DNA of 5,233 nucleotides from Actinomycetes bacterium (lineage in GTDB: Bacteria; Actinomycetota; Acidimicrobiia; Acidimicrobiales; Palsa-688): contig JAKAQB010000147.1 of NCBI GenBank assembly GCA_021811865.1, positions 1 through 5,233 of the forward strand, given 5' to 3'. This document shows positions 1 to 5,232 of this stretch, in pieces. The notes below the pieces were generated by a model that saw only the letters and a program-made list of their open reading frames with translations, had not been told where the DNA came from and ran no database searches. The position numbers were made by a program, and so were the translations under genes. Positions within the stretch are counted from its first letter, which is position 1. Every line of letters starts with the position of its first letter.

Positions 1-1
1 C

Positions 2-355
2 GGCGTCGACGTCCGAAGGCTAAAGGTCGCCATCTACGCGCTGAGCGGCATTGCCGCGGCGGTCGCTTCCTTCATCACCACCGCCCGGCTCGGTTCCGGA
101 TCTGCCAACGTAGCCGTCGGCTTCGAGTTGAGTGTGATCGCGGCGGTCGTGCTGGGTGGCACGAGCCTCTTCGGCGGACGGGCCACGATGGTCGGGACGA
201 TCTTTGGCACCTACGCCATCGCCGTCATCGAGAACGGGCTCATCTTGCTCCACGTGTCGCCGTTCCTGACCGGCTTCGTGGAGGGGATGATCATCATCCT
301 CGCCATCTGGACGAGCGAGAACGTGGTGCGCCGCCTGCGCGTCATCGAACGATGA
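2..355 (+). CDS. Sugar ABC transporter permease, RbsC-like (C-terminal part; 5' end outside window)
   Basis: Membrane permease of a ribose/xylose-type ABC importer (BPD_transp_2 family), which would form the sugar channel with an ATPase and a periplasmic or lipoprotein binding protein. The frame is open from base 2, giving 117 residues without a start, so the gene begins upstream. Family hallmarks are visible: a GVDVRR-LKVAIYALSG opening that leads into a transmembrane helix, then the conserved ELSVIAAVVLGGTSLFGG signature (about residues 43-60 of the fragment), then two further hydrophobic helices (TIFGTYAIAVIENGLILL and the FVEGMIIILAIW end). It ends in a basic tail, VVRRLRVIER, expected on the cytoplasmic side. 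The stop TGA overlaps the next gene's ATG (ATGA at 352-355), so the two are translationally coupled. The substrate cannot be read from this part. The family call is firm. Confidence 0.9.
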   Translation, partial: GVDVRRLKVAIYALSGIAAAVASFITTARLGSGSANVAVGFELSVIAAVVLGGTSLFGGRATMVGTIFGTYAIAVIENGLILLHVSPFLTGFVEGMIIILAIWTSENVVRRLRVIER

Positions 356-1485
356 ACGGACCGGTCCCGGACCCCGTCACCCTCGCGCAACGGCTCATCT
401 CGCTCGATACCAGCAACCCGCCCGGTAACGAGACGCCGGTGATCGAGCTGCTTGCGGGGATCCTCGATAGCGCCTTCGCGGTGGACCTCGTCGGCCCGGA
501 AACGCGGCGCAGCCTCGTGGCGCATCGCTGGGGAAGCAGCGCGCGCCGGCCCGTCGTTTTGTGTGGCCATCTCGACGTCGTCCCTGTTGGGACCGCGGCC
601 TGGACGATCGATCCATTCGCGGCCACGCTCGACGGCGACCGGCTCTGGGGCCGCGGCGCGTCCGACATGAAAGCTGGCGTCGCCGCGATGACGGTGGCGG
701 CGCTCCGCTGGGCGGAGCGCCACGGAGCCGGAGATCTCTACCTTGCCTTCACCGCGGACGAAGAGCGCGGCGGGCTCGGTGCGGAGGCCCTGAGCTCGGC
801 TGGAAAACTCCCGGCCGACGGAGCGCTTGTGATCGGCGAGCCGACGGGGCTCGATATTGGTGTGGCCGCCAAGGGCTGCCTCTGGCTACGACTGGTGGTC
901 CGTGGTCGGGCCAGCCACGCCGCATATCCATCGGTCGGGCTCAACGCGCTCGAGCTTGCCCTGTCGCTCACGAACACCCTGCTCGACACGCTCCGCGCAC
1001 GCCCGCCCGAAGAGCTGCTCGGTGCACAGACCGCGGTGCCGACGATCGCCAACAGTGGCACCGCGCCTAACATGGTCCCGGCCACGGCGGAGTGCTGGAT
1101 CGACTGCCGCACGCTGCCTGGCGTGGACCACGCGGCGCTCCTCGCCGGTCTGCGCGACCTCGTCGCGGCCGCGCTCCCGACCGCAGCCCAGGTCGAGCTG
1201 ACCGTCGAGAACGATCGGCCGGGCGTCGCCATCGATCCGCACGCGCCTGCGGTGTCGACGATCCGGCGCGTCGTTGAGCGCCAGACCGGCAAACCTCCAC
1301 GCCTCATCGGGACCGCGTTCTTCTCGGATGCCTCGATCTTCGTCCGGCACGGGCACTATGACGTCGTCTTGCTCGGGCCCGGGCAGCCGGAACTCGCGCA
1401 CGTCACCGACGAGTGGGTCTCGGCCGAAGCGGTGCGGCAAGCGAGCGACATCTACGAAGCGCTGATCGACGAGGTTGGCGCATGA
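352..1485 (+). CDS. M20 family metallohydrolase (ArgE/DapE/acetylornithine deacetylase-like), complete
   Basis: Cytoplasmic di-zinc hydrolase that would cleave an amide bond of an N-acyl amino acid or small peptide. The 377 residues match the usual family length. All expected ligand motifs are present: GHLDVVP with H73 and D75; GRGASDMKAG with bridging D105; TADEERG with catalytic base E137 and ligand E138; GEPTG with E163; and C-terminal H350 in ELAHVTDEW. The lid/dimerisation domain (about 175-290) carries RASHA with H189, NSGTAPNMVP (N240) and CRTLPG (R253), which in the family complete the active site across the dimer. The start ATG overlaps the permease stop and has no clear Shine-Dalgarno sequence, which fits coupling. 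The stop overlaps another ATG at 1482. The substrate is uncertain: ArgE, DapE and CPG2-like enzymes share these motifs. Its place behind a sugar permease suggests catabolism of an imported acylated compound rather than arginine or lysine synthesis (inference). Confidence 0.9.
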   Translation: MNGPVPDPVTLAQRLISLDTSNPPGNETPVIELLAGILDSAFAVDLVGPETRRSLVAHRWGSSARRPVVLCGHLDVVPVGTAAWTIDPFAATLDGDRLWGRGASDMKAGVAAMTVAALRWAERHGAGDLYLAFTADEERGGLGAEALSSAGKLPADGALVIGEPTGLDIGVAAKGCLWLRLVVRGRASHAAYPSVGLNALELALSLTNTLLDTLRARPPEELLGAQTAVPTIANSGTAPNMVPATAECWIDCRTLPGVDHAALLAGLRDLVAAALPTAAQVELTVENDRPGVAIDPHAPAVSTIRRVVERQTGKPPRLIGTAFFSDASIFVRHGHYDVVLLGPGQPELAHVTDEWVSAEAVRQASDIYEALIDEVGA

Positions 1486-1532
1486 CGGAAGCCCTGCGCT
1501 CGTACCCCGACCCATACCAGTGGAGCACGTGA
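1482..1532 (+). CDS. 16-codon ORF bridging the M20 and btpA-like genes; possible gene remnant
   Basis: ATG at 1482 overlaps the M20 stop (ATGA), and the TGA at 1530-1532 overlaps the btpA-like ATG (TGATG). The 16 residues read MTEALRSYPDPYQWST. The stop-start overlaps at both ends are what one would expect for a gene between its neighbours, but the product is too short to be an enzyme. It may be a chance frame, a coupling leader, or the two ends of a larger gene left after an internal deletion. The SYPDPYQW string vaguely resembles the start of some gamma-glutamyltransferases; this is memory only and untested. It has no domain. Confidence 0.25.
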   Translation: MTEALRSYPDPYQWST

Positions 1533-1849
1533 TGGCGGTCTCGCCCCCCAAGCCAAATGCGCTCGTCAGGATCTTCGGGCAGCCCAAGGTCCTCATCAGG
1601 GTGATCCACTCTCGGCCGCTTCCAGGTTCGCCACGCTACGCTGGTGAACCGGTCGAATCGCTTGTCGAGTTCGCGCTCGACGAGGGGAGCCGCTACCGCG
1701 AGGGCGGCTTCCACGGCCTCATCGTGGAGAACCACGAGGACCTGCCCTTCGCCAAGCCCGAGCAGCTCAGTCCCGAGATCACCGCCGTCATGGCGGTGAT
1801 CACCCAGCGGGTGCGGCGGCTCGCCGAGGTGGCGGAAGCAACCTGGTGA
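1532..1849 (+). CDS. BtpA/SgcQ family protein, N-terminal fragment (truncated)
   Basis: Resembles the first 40% of BtpA/SgcQ TIM-barrel proteins, a family of about 260-280 residues; only 105 are present. Family landmarks are the IFGQPKVLIRVIH strand followed by PLPGSPRY (30-36), the EGGFHGLIVEN segment (57-67) with DLPF (70-73), and the PEITAVMAVI helix (81-90). Family homology ends at about residue 97, and the stop follows eight codons later. The remaining barrel strands, which carry much of the presumed active site, are absent. I chose ATG 1532 because GGAG at 1522-1525 lies six bases upstream and the family motif starts soon after; a TTG at 1475 is in frame but overlaps M20. Changes at family-conserved spots (R23 where glycine is usual, E69 near the VEN-D motif) hint at decay, though I cannot align them here. 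The function of this family outside cyanobacterial photosystem I biogenesis is poorly known; it often sits beside sugar transporters and PfkB kinases. Probably non-functional. Confidence 0.72.
   Translation: MAVSPPKPNALVRIFGQPKVLIRVIHSRPLPGSPRYAGEPVESLVEFALDEGSRYREGGFHGLIVENHEDLPFAKPEQLSPEITAVMAVITQRVRRLAEVAEATW
1777..1801. repeat. Perfect 10-bp inverted repeat inside the btpA-like gene
   Basis: GATCACCGCC (1777-1786) and GGCGGTGATC (1792-1801) are exact reverse complements separated by GTCAT. They encode the conserved ITAVMAVI helix, so part of the symmetry may simply follow from the protein sequence. The repeat lies about 45 bases before the point where the gene loses family homology. Confidence 0.6.
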
Positions 1850-1871
1850 CAGCGTGGCCGAAGCGCTGGTG
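1829..1871 (+). repeat. Imperfect direct repeat at the btpA/pfkB junction
   Basis: GTGGCGGAAGCAACCTGGTG (1829-1848) and GTGGCCGAAGCGCTGGTG (1854-1871) match at 16 of 18 positions if two bases are gapped. They lie in different reading frames (VAEATW in btpA; VAEALV in a frame not used by the kinase). The pair spans the btpA-like stop and the kinase GTG start, where one protein family ends and another begins mid-domain. It may be a small tandem duplication or the scar of a recombination event. Confidence 0.5.
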
Positions 1872-2493
1872 GCCGGGCGCCTGGCTCCTCGCGTCGCTCC
1901 GGAGGTTCGGGGTCGACACGGCGGATGTGGTACAGACTGCAGGCGGCGGGACCACCAGCGTGGCGCTCGTCGCAGATGACGGACGCCGCGCGATCGTCAG
2001 CCAGCCACTCGCCTTCGACTGGTCTGCGCTCGACGTAGCGCTCGCGCGCCCGGGAGGGGGGCGCGCTGTGCTCTACGTCGATGGATACCGCGCGCGCGAA
2101 GCGCTCGACCGGGCCAGGCGTGCCCGCGCGAAGGGTCTGGTCACGGCCGCCGACCTCGACGGCTGCGACGCAGGCGACTGGTCGGCGTTGGCCCGGTTTG
2201 CCGATGCGTTCGACGTCCTCTTCCTCAACCGCGGCCTCGCGGAGCGGATCGGCGGGCCACCTGACGCACTCGCCGCGCGGTTTGTCGCCGCCGGCGCGGC
2301 CGTAGCCTGCGTCACGCTGGGTTCGGCGGGGGTGAACGTTGCGACGACCGAGGGAAGCGCCCACATCGGAGCGTTTGATGTCGCCGTGCGCGACACGACA
2401 GGCGCGGGCGAAGTCTTCGTGGGCGCGTTCCTGCACCGGTACTTAGCGGGAGGGGGGCAGGCCCCCCTCCCGGCCGCCCCCGGCTCGGTCTGA
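1846..2493 (+). CDS. PfkB/ribokinase-family sugar kinase, truncated at both ends and with GAGD changed to GAGE
   Basis: Would phosphorylate a sugar or nucleoside with ATP. The 215-residue frame begins mid-domain: about 50 N-terminal residues with the first PfkB signature (GG-N-A substrate-binding region) are missing. Homology starts near GAWLLASLRRFGVDT (11-25) and continues through a TTSVALV strand, VLYVDGY (75-81), an AADLDG strand (101-106), FLNRGLAERIGG (126-137), the VTLGSAG phosphate motif (156-162) and the DTTGAG anion hole (183-188). The next residue, normally the catalytic aspartate, is glutamate (E189, GAA at 2410-2412). After GAFLHRYLAG the frame runs into a GC palindrome and ends in PLPAAPGSV, so the C-terminal helices are lost. 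The GTG start overlaps the btpA-like TGA (GTGA) and may be fortuitous. BtpA/SgcQ-type genes commonly neighbour such kinases, so the original operon probably held both in full. Very likely a pseudogene that keeps an open frame. Confidence 0.7.
   Translation: MTAWPKRWWPGAWLLASLRRFGVDTADVVQTAGGGTTSVALVADDGRRAIVSQPLAFDWSALDVALARPGGGRAVLYVDGYRAREALDRARRARAKGLVTAADLDGCDAGDWSALARFADAFDVLFLNRGLAERIGGPPDALAARFVAAGAAVACVTLGSAGVNVATTEGSAHIGAFDVAVRDTTGAGEVFVGAFLHRYLAGGGQAPLPAAPGSV
2044..2066. repeat. 8-bp inverted repeat in the kinase coding sequence
   Basis: GCGCGCCC (2044-2051) pairs exactly with GGGCGCGC (2059-2066) around a 7-base GGGAGGG loop. It encodes the ALARPGGGRA linker. In DNA this GC-rich it may be chance. 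Its loop and right arm contain a 12-mer that recurs at 2447-2458. Confidence 0.4.
2447..2472. repeat. GC palindrome (11-bp perfect stem) at the end of kinase homology
   Basis: CGGGAGGGGGG (2447-2457) is the exact reverse complement of CCCCCCTCCCG (2462-2472), with loop CAGG. The structure would be very stable but is followed by GC-rich bases and no T-run, so it is not a classical intrinsic terminator; it may still pause polymerase or act as an mRNA-stabilising 3' end. It begins at the codon after the last recognisable kinase residues (LHRYLAG), which makes it look like an intergenic repeat fused into the gene. Confidence 0.75.
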
Positions 2494-2513
2494 TCCTCGC
2501 GTCCGTTGGGTCC

Positions 2514-2532
2514 GGGCCGGCACAGCCGGCCC
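2514..2532. repeat. Perfect 8-bp hairpin in the spacer
   Basis: GGGCCGGC, loop ACA, GCCGGCCC. There is no T-tract on either side, so a terminator role is unproven. It is the second strong hairpin within 90 bases, after the palindrome at 2447. Confidence 0.6.
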
Positions 2533-2592
2533 TCCAGGGCGCGGACCGCCCGGCCAGGCTAGGCTCGCAGCTCATCGGCACGGTCTGCAGAC

Positions 2593-2600
2593 GGGGTGAG
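2593..2600 (+). promoter_or_regulatory. Probable ribosome binding site for the 538-residue gene
   Basis: GGGGTGAG precedes ATG 2603. The GGGG core is six bases from the start, and the GTGAG part is closer than usual. It supports ATG 2603 over the in-frame GTG at 2615. Confidence 0.45.
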
Positions 2601-2602
2601 CC

Positions 2603-4219
2603 ATGGGCGGCGCGGTGAACATCAACGAGGTCCTCGACGGACACGTCGCGCTCGAAGTCGAGTGCGTCGACCGGCTGTACCTGAACGCGTACGTGCCGAC
2701 CCTCCAGGTGAGCGGCCAGATCGTCACCTTCCTGACCCAACACCTGGGCTATCCGATCCCCTCGCCCGCGCTCCTGGCCCAGATCGGCAACCGCTTCCGG
2801 CGCGAGGTGAAGGCCTTCGCGGCGGAACACGACGTGCCGATCCTTCAGCTCAAGAAGCCGGATCGCACCCGGCTCGACGACCGCAAGCTCGACCACGTCC
2901 GGCCGTACCTGGAGCGGGCCTTCGCCGAGGGACGCACGGGCGTCGTGGCGATCGTCGCGGCGCAGGAGTTCCAGTGGGTGGTCACGGCCAAGAACCGGGC
3001 GACGAGGCCGGGCGCCGTGTGGTTCGAGTTCGTGAAAGAAGAGCGCCGGGTCGGCACGTACTACTTCTACCTCGCCGATCCGGAGTTCGGCCCCTCCTTC
3101 ATCAAGATCTGCACGTACTTTCCGTACCCGGCGAAGGTGTGGGTCAACGCCCACGAGTGGGCCAAGCGCCAGGCCGCCCGGCAGGGCCTCGCCTTCACCG
3201 CGCTGGGCAACGGCTTCGCTTCCTGCGCCGATCCGGCCGCCCTGCAGGCGCTCTGCGATCGCTTCGGGCCACAGGACGTGCAGGCCTTCTTCGCGCGCTG
3301 GACGGCCGTGATCCCGACCCCATACACGGAGGCCGATCGGGCGGCCGGCTACTGGTGGGAGCTCGCGATGCGCCAGGTCGAGGTCTCCCGCACGCTCGTC
3401 TTCGACGATCCCCGGCGGGCAAGAGGCTTCTTCGAAGCGCTCGTCGCCGACAACGTGGGGATCGGCCGGCCCGAGCAGGTCGCGCTGGTCTTCGCTCGGC
3501 GCATCACCCGCCGCACGCCCGGCCCCTTCCGCACCCGCATCTTCGAGCCCGGCACACAGGTGACGATCGACTTCATGTACAAGCACAGCCGGGTCAAGCA
3601 GTACCTCAAAGAGGAGCGGGCGCTGCGGGTGGAGACCGTGGTCAACAAGCCTGCCGACCTCGACATCCGCGCGCGTCTCTGCCATCTGCCCGAGCTCGTC
3701 GCCGCGGCACGCGGGGTGAACCGGCGGGTGCTTATGATCGAACGTGCCGGCCAGGGCTGTGCCATCGGCTCTGCGCTCTTCGAGCGCATCCACCAGCCCT
3801 ACGTACGGGAGGGCCAACGAACCGGAGCGTTCCGCTTCGGGGACACTCGCGCCATGGCCCTGGCCGGCGCCCTCTGTGCCCTCGTCCACGCCGTCACCGG
3901 CTGCACCAACAAGAGCCTTCGCGGGCGGGTGGCCGGACTCCTCGGCGCCGACTACACGAGCGGGCAGATGAGCTACGACCTGCGCCGCCTGCGCCTGCAC
4001 GGGCTCATCGTCAGGATCGAGGGCACCAACCGCTACCGGCTCACCTCGGAGGGCATCCGGGTCGCCGTCTTCTACACCAAGCTGCATCGCCGCCTGCTCG
4101 GCCCGCTCCTCGACGCGGACCGTCCTCCGGCGTCCATCGAGCTCCGCCGCGCGCTCGGCACGATCGACCGGCTGCTCGGCGACTACATCGCCAACGCCCG
4201 TCTCGCCCCCGCCGCCTGA
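2603..4219 (+). CDS. Conserved-looking protein of unknown function, 538 aa, with probable C-terminal winged-helix domain
   Basis: Complete gene with strongly GC-ending codons (only 2 of the first 37 end in A or T), so this frame is the real one. I recognise no enzyme family with confidence. It resembles, from memory, a family of about 500-540 residue proteins annotated only as hypothetical in GC-rich soil bacteria. Visible parts: an N-terminal region with NINEVLDGHVALEVECVDRLYLNAY; a GVVAIVAAQEFQWVVT strand segment (113-128); an aromatic core, FGPSFIKICTYFPYPAKVW (162-180), followed by NAHEWAKRQA; a YWWELAMRQVEVSRTLVFD helix (250-268); and basic YKHSRVKQYLKE (326-337). Residues about 415-490 (TNKSLRGRVAGLLG, then YDLRRLRLHGLI, then RIEGTNRYRLTSEG) look like helix, recognition helix and wing of a winged-helix DNA-binding fold. 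There is no signal peptide or membrane segment, so it is probably cytoplasmic. It lies between two truncated metabolic genes, which raises the possibility that it travels on a mobile unit; no transposase catalytic motif is evident. Confidence 0.8.
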   Translation: MGGAVNINEVLDGHVALEVECVDRLYLNAYVPTLQVSGQIVTFLTQHLGYPIPSPALLAQIGNRFRREVKAFAAEHDVPILQLKKPDRTRLDDRKLDHVRPYLERAFAEGRTGVVAIVAAQEFQWVVTAKNRATRPGAVWFEFVKEERRVGTYYFYLADPEFGPSFIKICTYFPYPAKVWVNAHEWAKRQAARQGLAFTALGNGFASCADPAALQALCDRFGPQDVQAFFARWTAVIPTPYTEADRAAGYWWELAMRQVEVSRTLVFDDPRRARGFFEALVADNVGIGRPEQVALVFARRITRRTPGPFRTRIFEPGTQVTIDFMYKHSRVKQYLKEERALRVETVVNKPADLDIRARLCHLPELVAAARGVNRRVLMIERAGQGCAIGSALFERIHQPYVREGQRTGAFRFGDTRAMALAGALCALVHAVTGCTNKSLRGRVAGLLGADYTSGQMSYDLRRLRLHGLIVRIEGTNRYRLTSEGIRVAVFYTKLHRRLLGPLLDADRPPASIELRRALGTIDRLLGDYIANARLAPAA

Positions 4220-4233
4220 AACTTGTCACAACG

Positions 4234-5037
4234 TCAAGAGAGCCCAGGTCCAAGTCCGACTAGATCTCTGATTCTCTGGGGGCTGGTCGCCGCCTCGTCA
4301 GCCATCACTGGGGTTACGAGCAGATGGGCCAGCTCTCTCATGCCGGCCACGTCCTCTGCCGGCAGAGGTTGCTCAATCACCAGTGGAACGAATTCATCCA
4401 TTCGGAGCAGCGCCGGAATATGCGCGCGTGAGTAACCCTGGTTCGCATCGAGACGGATCGACATATGGTGGCCTACCGTTTCACGCACGTTCTGGAGAAC
4501 GCGAAGATCCCGATCAACGTCTTCGCCAATCTTGAGCTTAACGCATGTATAGCCCTGCTCAGCCGCCGCGATGGCACGATCGCAGACGTCCATAGCAGAC
4601 TCTGCTGCGCCGACCCTCGCCGTAACGCGAACAGAATCGCGAAGTCTGCCGCCCAGGACGATGCAGGAAGGCACGCCGTAGACCTTCCCTGCGATGTCGA
4701 ACAGCGCGACGTCGATGGCAGCCTTGGCGTAGCTGTGACCAGCTGCTACGCGTTCCATCTTCCTGTGAACAGCGAGCCGATTGAGCGGATCGAGCCCACG
4801 CACGTAGGGACCAAACAGTCGGTCGACGGCATGCGCTACACTGAACTGGCTCTCGCCCTCGTAGAACCGGCCGGCTTCGCCCAATCCCACGATGCCCTCG
4901 TTGGTATGCACGCGCACCAAGACGTAGCCGGCGGCGGCCGAGTCAGGGGTTCGCCCGGCGATGCGCCAGTGCTCGAAGACTTGCGCAAATGGAAGGTTGA
5001 AGGCCACTGCCTCGATGTGCGTTATGGCGAGGGCCAT
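4234..5037 (-). CDS. Mandelate racemase/muconate-lactonizing enzyme family protein, C-terminally truncated
   Basis: Enolase-superfamily enzyme that would abstract a proton alpha to a carboxylate, using Mg2+. Only 267 of the usual 360-380 residues are present. The N-terminal capping domain (1-120) is intact, with GYVLVRVHTNEGIVGLGEAG. The barrel follows with VKLKIG, whose K167-x-K169 pair holds the catalytic base in the muconate-lactonizing subgroup; metal ligands D197 (RLDANQGY), E222 (IEQPL) and D247 (MADEA) are all present. Homology stops near residue 260, at about base 4258. The second catalytic lysine, the GG strand and the final acidic residue are lost, replaced by GLGPGLS. Start ATG 5037 has AGGAG (complement of 5045-5049) seven bases upstream. 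Codon use is less GC-biased than the other genes (8 of the first 40 codons end in A or T). The substrate cannot be assigned: muconate, dipeptide and sugar-acid enzymes share these motifs. Likely inactive. Confidence 0.8.
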   Translation of the reverse strand: MALAITHIEAVAFNLPFAQVFEHWRIAGRTPDSAAAGYVLVRVHTNEGIVGLGEAGRFYEGESQFSVAHAVDRLFGPYVRGLDPLNRLAVHRKMERVAAGHSYAKAAIDVALFDIAGKVYGVPSCIVLGGRLRDSVRVTARVGAAESAMDVCDRAIAAAEQGYTCVKLKIGEDVDRDLRVLQNVRETVGHHMSIRLDANQGYSRAHIPALLRMDEFVPLVIEQPLPAEDVAGMRELAHLLVTPVMADEAATSPQRIRDLVGLGPGLS

Positions 5038-5044
5038 CGTGGGT

Positions 5045-5052
5045 CTCCTCTC
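5045..5052 (-). promoter_or_regulatory. Ribosome binding site of the racemase-like gene
   Basis: Reading the minus strand, GAGAGGAG precedes the ATG at 5037 with seven bases between AGGAG and the start. It is near-consensus and fixes the start. Confidence 0.7.
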
Positions 5053-5054
5053 AA

Positions 5055-5070
5055 CGCTGCCAACGCAGCG
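5055..5070 (-). promoter_or_regulatory. Small stem-loop in the leader of the racemase-like gene
   Basis: CGCTGC and GCAGCG form a perfect 6-bp stem around a 4-base loop (GTTG on the minus strand), just upstream of the ribosome binding site. It could affect translation or mRNA stability, or be chance. There is no terminator T-run. Confidence 0.3.
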
Positions 5071-5118
5071 ATGAAGACAGTACGGCGGTCAGCATGCGGG
5101 TGCTCCGAGGCAGAGCCG

Positions 5119-5232
5119 CTAGGAGGCCGCGTCGGTAATCGCCAGCCGGAGGAGCGGTCCGGCGCCCAGGCGTGACCAGCTGGTCCGCAATGCCAGCCAG
5201 AGGCGGTCGAGCACACCTGCGCCGGTGGGGAC
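5119..5232 (-). CDS. 3' end of an unidentified gene (37 residues visible, continues beyond the window)
   Basis: A minus-strand frame is open from the window edge to TAG at 5121-5119 and reads VPTGAGVLDRLWLALRTSWS and on to GAGPLLRLAITDAAS. I call it coding because 31 of its 37 codons end in G or C, better than the competing frames. Its stop lies 81 bases upstream of the racemase-like start, in the same direction, so the two could form an operon. No family is recognisable from so short a tail. The alternative 64-codon minus frame (5216-5022) overlaps the racemase start and has a weaker third-position bias. Confidence 0.4.
   Translation of the reverse strand, partial: VPTGAGVLDRLWLALRTSWSRLGAGPLLRLAITDAAS

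Larger units (their letters stand above)
2494..2602. other. Non-coding spacer between the kinase remnant and the unknown gene
   Basis: About 109 bases without a credible gene. It contains a hairpin, GGGCCGGC (2514-2521) with GCCGGCCC (2525-2532) around loop ACA. I see no convincing -35/-10 pair. Just before the next ATG lies a purine-rich GGGGTGAG (2593-2600). Confidence 0.6.

Noticed and set aside
1475..1531. N-terminal extension of the btpA-like protein from TTG 1475
   Set aside because: It overlaps the M20 3' end and has no family similarity, while ATG 1532 has a well-placed GGAG.
2447..2472. Intrinsic terminator
   Set aside because: The stem is strong, but no T-run follows on either strand; it is listed as a palindrome only.
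2312..4087. 591-codon open frame on the minus strand
   Set aside because: It runs antisense to the 538-residue gene and into the kinase. It is a by-product of the strong GC third-position bias of the real plus frame, and its translation is low-complexity and Asp/Glu/Arg-rich.
2506..4253. Possible terminal inverted repeats of a mobile element (2506-2517 versus complement of 4242-4253)
   Set aside because: Only 9 of 12 positions match, in GC-rich DNA, with no target duplication visible; this is within chance.
2596..4263. 555-codon plus frame overlapping the 538-residue gene
   Set aside because: The product is arginine- and proline-rich with no domain-like pattern. The frame at 2603 has near-complete GC third positions and structured protein features.
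4465..5175. 236-codon plus frame
   Set aside because: It is antisense to the racemase-like gene, whose motifs are clear.
5022..5216. 64-codon minus frame overlapping the racemase start
   Set aside because: It overlaps the well-supported racemase start and has weaker third-position bias than the frame ending at 5119.
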